From: Phymatolithon calcareum
Lineage: Eukaryota > Rhodophyta > Florideophyceae > Hapalidiales
Length of the DNA stretch: 64,000 bases
Direction: 5' to 3'
Assembly: GCA_977006965.1 (NCBI GenBank)
Contig: OZ345384.1
Location: forward strand, 1,178,001 to 1,242,000
A program made the translations under genes and the position numbers. Below the pieces are notes generated by a model. The model saw nothing but the letters and a program-made list of their open reading frames with translations. It did no database searches and was not told where the DNA came from. This document shows, piece after piece, positions 21,375 to 31,590 of this stretch (position 1 is the first letter of the stretch; every line of letters begins with the position of its first letter).

Positions 21375-24300
21375 ATGGGCAAACGACAGCGGCTTAGCCG
21401 CGTTATTTCAAGTCGCGGTGATGACACGGACGAAATCGCAATTGTTCCTACATCCCCGAAGCAGAATGCCCGCTCACAGCGCACAACTCTCAAGTCCGCC
21501 ATGACAATGAAGAACGATTACGGCATGAATGGATACGTCAAGGGCAACCTTGTCCGTATCGAGATGAAGAATTTCCTGACGTTTTCCAACACTGTTGTTA
21601 CACCTGGTCCCCGTCTCAATCTCATCATCGGCCCTAACGGTACAGGCAAGTCCTCGATCGTCAACGCTGTTTGCATCGTCTTTGGGGGCAAGCTTAGTTT
21701 ACTCGGTCGAGGAGGCGATCTCGGCAGTTTTGTTCGCCATGGTGCGAGGGAAGCCTCTGTGGAAGTATGGGTTTACGATCCTGAAATGCCTGATGAAGTA
21801 AATAATGTCAAGAAGGTGCGTCGCGTGTTCGATTCAGATGGACGCGGTACTTTTTACATTGACGACAAAAAATGTCCTCTCAGTGCAGTCGCGGAAATCA
21901 ATAGGAGATACGATATCCAGCTCGACAACTTGAGCCAGTTTATGCCACAGGAGAAGATTGCAGAGTTCGTCAATCTGAAGCCTCAGGAACTCCTTAACAT
22001 CACGGTCAGGTCGCTGGGTGGTACGAATCAAGTGGAAAAACTTCAGAATCTCAGCAAAACAGACAAGCTTTTGCAAAATGTCGTCAAGAAAATGAAAGTC
22101 AATGAATCCAGGTTACAGGACCTCAAAGATCGCAATGAAGCTGCTCAAGCGGAAGTTGAGGCGTTCAAACAGCAGCAGGAGATTAAGAAGCGGGTGAAAC
22201 TCGCTCAGCAAGTGCTCCCACATCGCCAGGCGGAAGAGATGCGCGCGGATCTCATTCAGCTCGTTAATGAGAAGAAGGTTCTCAACGAAAAAGTGGAAGA
22301 ATTAAAGGAGCACATCCAGGCCGCCGCCAGGGGAGCCCTGCGAGATCTGGACCTGAAGCGTAAAGCGGCAAAGCAGGACGTGAGTTCCTCCAAAGAAGCC
22401 GTCATCAATTTTGAACAAGAAGCCGCTGAACCTCTCGACGAGGTTGAAAATATCACCATTGAGCTTGCGACGAAAAAGGGATCCTTGCGAGATCTGGATA
22501 AGGCCGCTGAGCGACATGAAAACTTAATTCGAGATGCTCAGCGAAAGGTCGACGAGTGTCAACGCAGGCTGGACAATATTGCGGCGCAAGCCAACGAAGC
22601 AGAGGACCGACAGAAGCTAACAGAATGCAGACAGAAAAGAAATACTTTGCTCACCCAGCAAAGAAGTGAAGATAATGTTCGAGGGTCTGTAGATCAAATG
22701 CGCGTCAACGCTGAGCGAGCTGTCAGACAGTTGAATCAAAGCATTGATAATCTTGGTGACATTCGCCATCAGCGCATTCAACATTTGGACCGTCAAGCAC
22801 GCTTCCGGGGCACCGCTGCTGCAGTGCAGGTGGTTCGAGCTGTCACACAAGAGGGTGGTTTTCGCGGACGCGTCTATGGCCCAGTTGTTGCCGAAATTAG
22901 CTGCAAAGACCCATATCATGCAAGGATTATGGAAGGCTGCGTGGCGGGATTCTTATTGGGTGCATTTGTCACAGAGAACATCCATGATTCTCGTACGTTG
23001 ATCGCAGAATGTAAGAAGCGTCTACAGGGATGGTCGCCTGACACAATCACTGCCCCAACCCTGCCCAACGGTGACAAAGATGAGCATGCCCTTTTATCCC
23101 AAAGACCAGACCGTGGCGTTGATGACCGGCTTCGTGAATTGGGAATTGTTGCAATGGTGAGCGACATCTTTCAAGCACCTGACCCGGTTCGAGCAGCATT
23201 GAATGCACAAGCTGGTTTGCACAACATTCATGTGGGTGACCAAAGGGCGGAACGAAATGCGGAGGCATTGCGATATGAGAACGGTATTAGGACGTGGTAC
23301 ACACCCAGTGCCCGATGTGCCATCATTCGATCCCGGTACGATGAGTCTGTGCGAAGTTTGCGCATGGAAACGCGCTTCAGCCAAGTGACTGGCCGAATTT
23401 ATGCTGGCAGTATGGATGAGGTTGAGCGGGAGCGCAGTCGGCTTGTGCAGGCCATTCGGGATGAAGAGCAAAACATGCAGAATGCCAAGGCTCAACTCGC
23501 CGATATTGCTGAGCGCATTGACCAGATCAGAGCAAATATTCAAAAGGTTGACGGATCTGCAAGGCAAATCGAAAGTCGGCAGCGGCAACGGTCAGAGCTT
23601 GCACTCATGCTGCAGCGTGCCGAGCAGCATTACAAGAATTTGTCGGCGAGACCCAGTGCAATCACAATTCAAAAGAAAAAAGAAGATGTGCTGAACGAAA
23701 TTAGGATTCTTGAGAAGAACGCGGTAAGACTCGCGCCCAAGCTTGTGGATTCGATCGGATGTCTGAAAGATGCGATGAAGGAAATGGATACGGCGTCTGC
23801 GAAGCGAGTAATAGCGGAGCGGGAGTATGAGGCAGAGAAAGAGAAGAATTCATCGATGCACATGCTGTTGGAAGAAGCGAACGAGCGTTACAATCAGAAA
23901 AAAGAAGAGGTCAAACACTCGAAGGCAGAATACAAGTCGAAGCAGAAAGAAGCCAATAATGCAATTTCAGATTCTCAGCTCAAGGCGCATGAGGAAATTA
24001 TTGCACCGTGGTTGGAGAGAAATTCTGCATGGTTGCAAAACGAAATTGAGAGATTAACTGGACGCATGCAAGGATTGACCACCACAGGGCCGAATGTACT
24101 TGCCGAGTACGAGGAGCGACAGCGCAAGATTTCACAGCTGGAAACATTGATTGCGGGGGATGCCGCTGGGCATGAGGAAAGGCGACTGGCGTACGAAGAG
24201 GAGAAGAAGGAATTCATGGATTGGCTCAAGCAGGGGGTGAACCATATGCGGTCCAAGTTTTCCGAATTGTATCAAAGACTTGGCTGCTCCGGTGACCTTG

Positions 24301-24698
24301 AAGTCTCAAACTCGAAAAGTGATTCCTTGGATGATCTTGAATTGCAAATCTTGGTGAGTTATCGCGAGGGCGCGGCTTTGCGACCTATTAGCGCTAGCTC
24401 AAACAGCGGAGGTGAGAAGATGTGCTGTACTATGCTGTTTTGCTTTTCGCTTCTCCACGACGAAGCACGAATGCCGCCGTTTGTAATGGTGGACGAATTG
24501 AATCAGGGTCTCGACCCTGTGAACGAGATGAAGATTATGACCATCATGTTCGAAGACGCGGAGAGAGGGGCGGCGCCGCAGAGCTTTGTGGTCACGCCGA
24601 AACTGCTACCTGATTTGCCATTCCAAGATGCGACTAAGACGCATGTCATCTTTAATGGATCTGTTTTCAAGGGCGATCTGTCGACTCCGTTTCCGTAG
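21375..24698 (+). CDS. SMC5: SMC5, structural maintenance of chromosomes 5
   Basis: ATPase arm of the SMC5/6 complex, which acts in recombinational repair and sister-chromatid resolution. 1107 aa, intronless, ATG in a good context (accATGG). Walker A is GPNGTGKS (residues 86-93). A long coiled coil (~240-450) leads to a hinge (~455-660; GGFRGRVYGPVVAEISCKDP), then the returning coiled coil (~700-930). The ABC signature is SSNSGGEK near 1010, and Walker B is FVMVDELNQGLDP near 1036. The 'DELNQGLDP' form (not 'DEIDAALD') separates SMC5 from SMC1-4, and the length fits the family. The whole gene is open, with no sign of decay. An E2F-like site sits upstream. Confidence 0.95.
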   Translation: MGKRQRLSRVISSRGDDTDEIAIVPTSPKQNARSQRTTLKSAMTMKNDYGMNGYVKGNLVRIEMKNFLTFSNTVVTPGPRLNLIIGPNGTGKSSIVNAVCIVFGGKLSLLGRGGDLGSFVRHGAREASVEVWVYDPEMPDEVNNVKKVRRVFDSDGRGTFYIDDKKCPLSAVAEINRRYDIQLDNLSQFMPQEKIAEFVNLKPQELLNITVRSLGGTNQVEKLQNLSKTDKLLQNVVKKMKVNESRLQDLKDRNEAAQAEVEAFKQQQEIKKRVKLAQQVLPHRQAEEMRADLIQLVNEKKVLNEKVEELKEHIQAAARGALRDLDLKRKAAKQDVSSSKEAVINFEQEAAEPLDEVENITIELATKKGSLRDLDKAAERHENLIRDAQRKVDECQRRLDNIAAQANEAEDRQKLTECRQKRNTLLTQQRSEDNVRGSVDQMRVNAERAVRQLNQSIDNLGDIRHQRIQHLDRQARFRGTAAAVQVVRAVTQEGGFRGRVYGPVVAEISCKDPYHARIMEGCVAGFLLGAFVTENIHDSRTLIAECKKRLQGWSPDTITAPTLPNGDKDEHALLSQRPDRGVDDRLRELGIVAMVSDIFQAPDPVRAALNAQAGLHNIHVGDQRAERNAEALRYENGIRTWYTPSARCAIIRSRYDESVRSLRMETRFSQVTGRIYAGSMDEVERERSRLVQAIRDEEQNMQNAKAQLADIAERIDQIRANIQKVDGSARQIESRQRQRSELALMLQRAEQHYKNLSARPSAITIQKKKEDVLNEIRILEKNAVRLAPKLVDSIGCLKDAMKEMDTASAKRVIAEREYEAEKEKNSSMHMLLEEANERYNQKKEEVKHSKAEYKSKQKEANNAISDSQLKAHEEIIAPWLERNSAWLQNEIERLTGRMQGLTTTGPNVLAEYEERQRKISQLETLIAGDAAGHEERRLAYEEEKKEFMDWLKQGVNHMRSKFSELYQRLGCSGDLEVSNSKSDSLDDLELQILVSYREGAALRPISASSNSGGEKMCCTMLFCFSLLHDEARMPPFVMVDELNQGLDPVNEMKIMTIMFEDAERGAAPQSFVVTPKLLPDLPFQDATKTHVIFNGSVFKGDLSTPFP

Positions 24699-24989
24699 TG
24701 CTTTTTTGTTAGCACAGTACTGTAAACTTTTACTTGTAAACTTGTTACAACCAACATATCACTTGCCGCGGTCGCCGAATGTCCCTCGTAGAGCACTAGA
24801 AATCGAACGACGAGTCCCTGTATTAGGGAACAGGCAATATATTAGAATGAACGGGTTTCGAAAAGCTGCTCCCGTAAACAGTTGCTTCAAAAAAAACTAG
24901 AAACGGAAACAGAATAGAAAACCAAACAAGGAACCTGAGCTGGTATAACGTAATCAGCACTCGAGGAACCTTTTCCATATATATTCGTA
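24699..24989. repeat. SMC5 3' flank with dispersed repeat
   Basis: 24798-24872 is the second copy of the dispersed repeat at 6083-6157, again followed by 'aaacagttgc' and an A-run (24885-24897). No gene is present. Confidence 0.55.
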
Positions 24990-25470
24990 AGCATGTGAGG
25001 CTTGCTCAGTCCTTGTCTATACAAATGTACTCTAGCGTCGTCGAAGATGAGTACAGAAATTGAGTTTGAGTGCAAGAGACTCACAGGAGCTCTTATCGGG
25101 AGAGAATTTCGAATCAAGCAGGTTTTGAGTAGCCAGAGGACTTTAGCTTCGAGAATATCGCAATAGCTGCCCCGTTACTCCAAGGTGAGGCTTTGGGAGC
25201 TCTCAAAACAAAATCATCAAAGATTCCCGTTGGCAGCTTTTAAATAAATAATTACATATCCCTTTTTGAATTCATAGTCAGTCTCTTGGTACATTTCCGT
25301 GGATCGCAGTGCTTGTTGGAGGGAAACGAGCTCAACCAAATCACCGGTTCCAAAGTATTTCGCTGAGGTTGATTTTCTTCAAAGCGGGTCTCTGCTGAAA
25401 ATCACTCTTAGGCACCTCAGACGCGTGTTTCTGTCCCTTATATGTAGCACTCCTGGTAGCTAGAAGACCT
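24990..25470. mobile_element. Two LINE beta 3' fragments, opposed
   Basis: 24990-25230 is a beta LINE 3' end on the plus strand (contains 'gaggctttgggagctctcaaaac'). 25250-25470 is beta-related sequence on the minus strand, closely matching 39180-39380 ('gtctcttggtacatttccgtggatc', 'ccggttccaaagtat'). They face each other tail to tail. Confidence 0.65.
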
Positions 25471-25585
25471 GTACTGAAAGAAGAAGCGACATCTCGAAAA
25501 CTGCTATGAACAGCTATCGAAAACAACCTAGTACATGCTAGGGGCTCAGCTAGAATGCCAGACATACATACATCTGGAGCCCAAG
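25470..25585 (+). mobile_element. LINE gamma 3' UTR fragment
   Basis: Starts 'ctgtactgaaagaagaagcgac' and includes 'gtacatgctaggggctcag', matching the region after the gamma stop codon at 41674-41770. It is a short, decayed 3' remnant. Confidence 0.6.
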
Positions 25586-25699
25586 TGGACAAGAAACCAA
25601 AGAAATGGATACCTGTATGTCTTAATCCTCCATGTAAGACCGAAGGAAAAAGAACTTACTAACGGACTGCGAAGATTGCCAGGAAGATGAGAAGAAATG

Positions 25700-26416
25700 G
25701 CTACTGGAATAATACAAGAAGAAGAAAAATAACGAGAAAATCGCGAAGAAAGTGTCGAACCAAAAAAGCGACGCGTATCCAAAAAATACCGCACTCATCA
25801 AGGAAAGGTTTGGGGGAGCGGAGACAAGACTGATTTGCGCAGATGCGGGATCAGATATCAATCTGATGCCTCCGGACCTTTATGCAACGTTAATGGAAAT
25901 CTGGACCCGAATTGAACCAAAGGGGATCCAAAATCAACGCAAATATGGATTGGCAGCAGCAACCAATTCAGAGAAGGAATCTATCCATATCTCCTACAAT
26001 AAGGAGGTGACGGTTACGAATTAACTCTTCATCCGTCATGCAAAAACGCTTACAGTACGAGAATTGGTGTGGCAGGTTGCAAATTAAGAAGTTAAGGACC
26101 CTCAACATGGACGACAAATAGTCGAAGCACTCTGATTGGATACAAATGAAGTCCTTGAAGCAGGCTGTTATCTATATGAAGGAGTTGTGCAAGCAAATGA
26201 TCCTATCGATGAAAAGCAGTATCTTGTAGGATCTATTGCGAGAATTATGTCAGATGGAGTACATCTTTCCGACAGGGCAGCTTATGATTACGATGACGGA
26301 TCTGACAGTGATGAAGATTGGTTGGACTTGAGTATCGATATCAAGGAAGAGATGGACGAAGCTCTGGCCAAAAGGGTGACTAAAGCGGCAGAAGAAGGGC
26401 TCACCATGATGGTGCA
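25700..26416 (+). pseudogene. Retropepsin-like fragment of an LTR-type element
   Basis: A plus-strand frame contains ICADAGSDINLMPPDL (about 25834-25881), resembling the D-S/T-G active-site loop of retroviral-type aspartic proteases but with D-A-G-S. A stop codon at 26022-26024 is followed in a nearby frame by RHAKTLTVRELVWQVAN, which fits the C-terminal strand region of such proteases. A further stretch (EVLEAGCYLYEGVV … YDYDDGSDSDEDWLDLSIDI) is acidic. Stops and shifts interrupt the whole, so it is a relic. No LTR is visible here. Confidence 0.5.
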
Positions 26417-27837
26417 TTACTTTCTTTCTCTCTTTAATGCAGAATGCGTTAATTAACGCCAGAACTAACCCTAGAGTAAGTTCTCATTGTTCAAATATTG
26501 GAGTATCTCTACGGGTCTCTCCCTGCACAGATTTTCTACCGTTTTGTCTCGCACTCTTCCGATGAATTTTCGTCTAGAGGCAGTCCTCCCAGAACAGTGT
26601 AGGATGAGGTGCTCCACTGTCTCCTTGACGCCATACGGGCACATCTTGCATACTGGGTCGTAGAGAAGCAGTTCATTCTCGCTGTGTCCATGGTGAAAGC
26701 TTGCCGCAATACGGCTGCAGTTCACTATGAGCTGGTGAAGTACCACCTCTGCACGTCTCTGCGAGATGTGCAGATCATTCGGAAGCGTAGGAAGGGTCAC
26801 TGGTTTGCTTCTATAGGGCGGCTTGATGATGGATCGTGCCGCTTCCAAAGTGAGAGGAATCGCTTGCTGCAACGCCAGACTTGATTCCGAAATTCCTGGT
26901 CGCGCAAGTTCATCAGCAGCCTCATTCTTCGCGACGCCGCATTGACTCGTTATCCAAACACACTCTATCTGAATCTCGCGTGAAAAAAACCGTTCCATAA
27001 GGTTCCATAGATTCCGGACCATGTCACCAAACATCCGCGGTTGTCCGTTGAGCGTGTCTATGCAGCTACAACTGTCAGTGAACCATCTGATAGTGCTGCC
27101 GCGGGAAAGTTGTAGCGTTAACATTGCTTGGAAGGCCTGTACGGCGGCAAATGCCTCCGCGTCAAATGAAGAGCCGACAGCCCCAACGGCCAGCGCTTCT
27201 TCCGTAACAGTTTCTTCGCCGCGCAAAATCAGAATCCCAGCTCCGCCGACCTGGAATGGGATTGTACGATACATGTCCAGTGTGTCAGTGTCTTCGTCGC
27301 ACACGGTAACGCGTTGTTTCCAGGCGGTCGGTGTCGTGGAGTATGCATGCTCGTCTCCGTCGTCGTAGGCCAAGAGGATGTCCGGGGGCCTGCCGTGTCG
27401 AGACACAAAACGTTTCGCTGCTTCGTGGTTCTGGTATTGAGAGGGACTGAATTTGCTCAACGTCGCAGCATACCAACCTTCATCCCATTTCACGGAGACT
27501 CGTTCTCCATGATTTAGGTCGCAGACAAATTCATGTGGTACTTTTCCGACACTTCCGTCCGTCCATATTTCGATATCGGCTGGTTGTGCTGCCTTTCGCT
27601 CTAGAAGAAAATATTCTGTCGCGGTACGCTTCTCCTCTGGATCATCCTTCGCCGAAACAGGAGTCGTGAAGGTTGAAAACCTGTTACTTGAGCTGTCCTT
27701 CTGAATTGGTGGTTGGATCCCATTGCGGGGGAGCGCAAGGATCCCGTTCTCCGCCAGATGGTAGGTGCTCGAGTCCCTCCACGACCCTACGTTGCGTCTA
27801 GAGTTCAACATATTTGTCTGGCTTGTGCGAGCCACAG
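26417..27837 (-). mobile_element. LINE alpha copy 3 (copy B), 5'-truncated
   Basis: Minus-strand alpha LINE with a 454-codon open frame from a 5' truncation near 27835 (SQTNMLNSRRNVGSWRDSST) to YLNNENLL-stop at ~26471. It holds the RNase H core (EIWTDGSVG; GGAGILILRGEE; SSFDAEAFAAVQAFQ; FTDSCSCIDTL; SQCGVAKNEAADELAR) and the Tudor-like insert (RVSVKWDEGWYAATLSKFS; DILLAYDDGDEHAY). A CCHC-like knuckle (CKMCPYGVKETVEHLILHC) follows. The conserved His before the last RNase H Asp is Gln here (SQCG vs SHCG). The 3' UTR 'gcgttaattaacgcattctgcattaaag' ends in a GAAA-type tail at ~26420-26440. Confidence 0.88.
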
Positions 27838-29511
27838 GTCTACTTGCTTTCTTTCTTTCTTTCTTTCTTTACTGCAGATGACGTCAATTTTTAAGTTAAC
27901 GCCTAAACTTGCTCTCGAGCAAGTTCTCTTCGTTCAAATATTGGATTATCGCTACGGCTTTCTCTCTGCACAGATCTTCTACCGTTTTGCTCCGAACTCT
28001 GTCGATGAATTTCCGTCGACTAACAGCCCGACCCGAACAATGTAGGATCATATGTTCCACAGTTTCCTTCACACCATACGGGCATTTCTTGCACATTGGG
28101 TCGTGAGGAAGTGGCTCATTCTCGTTGTGTCCATGGTGAAAGCTGGCGACGATTGGACAGCAATTAGTTATGAGCTGGTGGAGTATTACCTCAGCCCGTC
28201 TATGTGAGATGTGTAGGTCTTCCGGGAGTGTCGGGATGGTAACTGGTTTGCTTCTACAAGGCGGTTTGATAATGGATCGTGCCCCTTCCATGGTTAAAGT
28301 TACCGCTTGATGTGATAGCAGGCTTGATTCCGAGATTCCTCGGCGCGCGAGCTCATCAGCAGCCTCATTTTTCGGGACTCCGCAGTGACTCGGTATCCAA
28401 ATGCCTTCTATGTGAATCTCCTGTGCCATGATTTGTTCCATAAGATTCCATAGTTTCCGAACCATCTCTCCAAACATCTGCGGCTGGCCGCTGAGTGCGT
28501 CTATGCAGCTCTTGCTGTCGGTGAACCATCGGATAGTGCTGCCGCGCGATATCGGTAGACTGGATGCTGCCTGAAATGCGTGTACGGCCGCAAAAGCCTC
28601 GGCGTCGAATGAGGAGCCAATGGCCCGAGCAGACAGCCCTTCTTCCAGTATCGCTTCTTCTCCGCGCAGCACCAAAACCCCCGCACCACCGACCTGCGGT
28701 GGGATTGTACGGTGCATGTCGAGTGTATCATCATCTTCATCGCATAGGATAACGCGCTGCTTCGAGGCCATCGGGGTCGTTTCGTAGGCATGCTCGCCCC
28801 CGTCGTCGTAGACCAAGAGGACATCCGGCGGCTTGCGGTGTCGAGCTTCAAACCGTTTCGCTGCGTCGTGGTTCTGATGTTTGGTAGAGTTGAATTTCTT
28901 CAAGGTCGCGGTGTACCAACCTTCGTCCCATTTTACGGAGACGCGTTCTCCGTGATTCAGATCCCAGACGTGAGCTTGCGGTATTTCTCCCACACTTCCA
29001 TCTGTCCATATTTCGATATCCGCTGTTCTCACTGCATTACACTCCAAAATAAAGGCTTCTGTGGCGGCGCGCTTCTCCTCCGGTTCATCCTTCGCGGAAA
29101 TAGGCGTTATGAAGGTCGTAAACCTGTTGCTTGAGCGATCCTTCCCCATTGGCGAGTGGAATCCCCTGCGTGGTAGAGCGAGGATCCCTTTCTCGGCCAG
29201 ATAATATGCGCTTGATTCCCGCCATGACCGTACGTTGCGTCTTGGTTTGAGTTCGCGTGAGTGGGTTGCACGAGCCACTGGAGCCCCCGGTTCGAGTCGA
29301 AGTGCTTTCTGCATAACAAGAGTAGCATCCATCTCTCCGATGTCCCGCAGGCTACGCATCCCTGTCAGTGCCCGAAGCTTGGCAACTGCCGTAGCTTTAA
29401 GGCAGCCGCTGGCCGCTCGCGCTTCGTCGTTTCGTGCGATTTCGACTTGTTTGATGTGTGAGTCGAAGCCATGTACTGCGTAGGATGATGCACCGTATAA
29501 GTCTACTTGCT
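27838..29511 (-). mobile_element. LINE alpha copy 2 (copy A) with 11-bp TSD
   Basis: The best-preserved alpha copy in the window: one frame of ~480 codons (27896-29359 and a little upstream). Order: post-RT region (GASSYAVHGFDSHIK), RNase H strand 1 (EIWTDGSVG, ~29000), Tudor-like insert (RVSVKWDEGWYTATLKKFN … VLLVYDDGGEHAYE), rest of RNase H with all expected acidic residues (FDAEAFAAVHAF, FTDSKSCIDAL, SHCGVPKNEAADELAR), knuckle CKKCPYGVKETVEHMILHC, stop near 27896. The 3' tail is an (AAAG)n run, seen as ctttctttct at 27847-27870. The 11-bp repeat GTCTACTTGCT at 27838-27848 and 29501-29511 is a target-site duplication, so the insertion is 5'-truncated and recent. Confidence 0.9.
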
Positions 29512-30055
29512 ACATTGCTCATAATACACACCTTCTCTTCCTAATAAGAGGAGCCGCTTCTTTTTCCAGCAGCTGCAGTGTCGTGGCATTCTTCTTGCAA
29601 GTATGACCTCGAGAAAACTTTCCGGTTGCCTTGTTATCTTTAAATTCTTTCTGCACTCAAGAAGGTGAGCACCTGTTCATCCCTTTTGCATCTGAACTAG
29701 GATAATCGGAACCAAATGACTGCAGATGAGCTCCTGCGCACATGGTGAAAGTATTTGAGAACATCACGATCAAGGGAAACTTCGGAGCTCTATAATGTCA
29801 AGTGGTAACGCAGCGCGTCACTGAAGGCGACACCGGAACCCTCCCAACATCAATTCGCAGTACTTCTGTCTCAGCCGGAACTGTTAGGGTCTGGAATACG
29901 AATACCTTCATCTACGTCAATGTGAACTCCGTCTACAAGACTACCTGTCAGGGAAGTGAGAGTTCTCTCAACAAATACAAGAAAGAGCGATATATAACGT
30001 CTCGGTAACTGGTTTCCAGTGCTTTCGGCTCTAAGTGGTACATATCGTCTTCAAC

Positions 30056-30202
30056 GATCTGATCACATCTATGCTCAATCGTTTTCAGTGCGGGAATGTT
30101 CTCACGGCTGGGTTTTATTTGACCTATACATAAGTTCAAATCCAAGCCAGCCGTGAGAACATTCCCGCACTCAAAACGATTGAGCATAGATGTGATCAGA
30201 TC
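30056..30202. repeat. Large hairpin in repeat X
   Basis: Arms of ~66 nt (30056-30121 and 30137-30202) pair almost perfectly. The inner parts contain 'gcgggaatgttctcacggct' and its complement. The equivalent structure in the plus-strand X copy is at 40786-40932 and has also kept its pairing. This could be a foldback unit or a small-RNA precursor. Confidence 0.8.
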
Positions 30203-30526
30203 CGACAGTCCAGGGACGATCATCGGTGGACAGATTCTCCTGTCGCAGGAAGGATGCCTAGAACAGAATTCTCTCAAAAAAATACAACTGGAATTCACTG
30301 CCGGACGCTGTACCTTGCATCCATTTCAGTGCCTTGGAGACCTCCCTACTATGGCATCGCAAGTGGAGCGTAAATATTTTTGTTTCACGGGCAGGATGTT
30401 CACTATTCTCCCTTGTCAAAGCCGTCCAAAGCGGCAAAGAAGGAAGAGATCTGTACTATCAAAACAAACAGGTTTGGATCCCAAATGAGTCAATTGAAGA
30501 ACAGCTTGAACTTCTGACTGTAACAC

Positions 30527-31525
30527 TGTCGCAAATTCGAGGTCGGGAATAATCGCTGTCAAGAAGACAAGAAACAACGGGTCTCAAGTGGCTCCGTCTC
30601 GCACACTGCCGCCTGTTTCTCATAACAAGACAGAAAATTCGGAGACAGTCTAACTGGCTCTGGATGAGCGCCGCTTCATACTCCAGCGCCGATGACCAGA
30701 TTCGGAATGGTATAAATGTGACAGCACCCGAGCACAGCATTGTGTCGGAAGGCAGTCGGAATAAGAATCACCAAGTCTTGGTCGGCTCAATGCTCCTTCC
30801 GGGAGTACACGGAGAGAAGTGGCTGGTGTAGGCGTCTCGCCATGCCCGGTCCCCATTTGGGAAACCAGCGGTCATAACGGATCACTAAGACTAACCCCCT
30901 CCGGTCCTAGGGATACTCCGAGGTAGGTGACTTCCGCGACATGTGCGAGGGCCTTATTATCCAGCTGGAATGTCACGGCCTCTGTCTCATCCGATTCAAG
31001 TATCTCGCTTTTTCCTGGTTTCGTGTTCCATGTCATCCCGCGTTCTTGGGCCCATTGAGTGGCTTTGTCTAGCAATCCCTGCAGAGCGGAAGGTGATTTC
31101 GCTAGGAGAATTACGTCGTCTGCGAAGAGGATTAAAGGAAAGTCGGCCCAATCTCTGGGCACTTCTCCCATGCGTTCCGCAAACTCATCCATGAAGATGT
31201 TGTATAGACTTGGACTGAGAGGGGACCCCTGTGGTACTCCTCTGTCCGCTAGAAACCAGTTCTTATCAGTATCTCCGATGGTTGACACCCAGGACGGTGC
31301 CAAGAATGCTTCTGTCATAGCGCATAGCTTTGGTGGCAGTACCTGTCTCTTTCTGGCCACCAGATGTTTTCTTGGGACGGTGTCGTATGCAGCCTTGATA
31401 AGACTAACTGGTGTGTGACGACATTCTTGAACAGCACGTGGACCTTCGCGAGGTTCTACAACGCTGAGCGCGCGAAAGGTAATAAACTCTCTTTGTTCTG
31501 AACTGTTCATTGCCGTTTTGCGACA
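30527..31525 (-). mobile_element. 999-bp TIR unit with RT segment, 5-bp TSD
   Basis: The ends are TGTCGCAAA (30527-30535) and TTTGCGACA (31517-31525), perfect 9-bp inverted repeats. The flanks are AACAC (30522-30526 and 31526-31530), a 5-bp target duplication. The other X copy holds the empty site with one GTGTT at 40468-40472. Inside, on the minus strand (30872-31510), is a LINE-type RT fragment: KAAYDTVPRKHL (motif A), RGVPQGSPLSPSLYNIFMDE (B), LILFADDVILL (C, intact), then GMTWNTKPGKSEIL and VTYLGVSLGPEG. TG…CA ends with a 5-bp TSD fit an LTR or Ginger-like end; a plain LINE would not have TIRs. It may be a short composite that captured RT sequence. Confidence 0.75.
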
Positions 31526-31590
31526 AACACATGGCGGTACTGACGGACACAGAGGAATCGAATCAACAAGCAGTGGGACTCAATTGCTAA

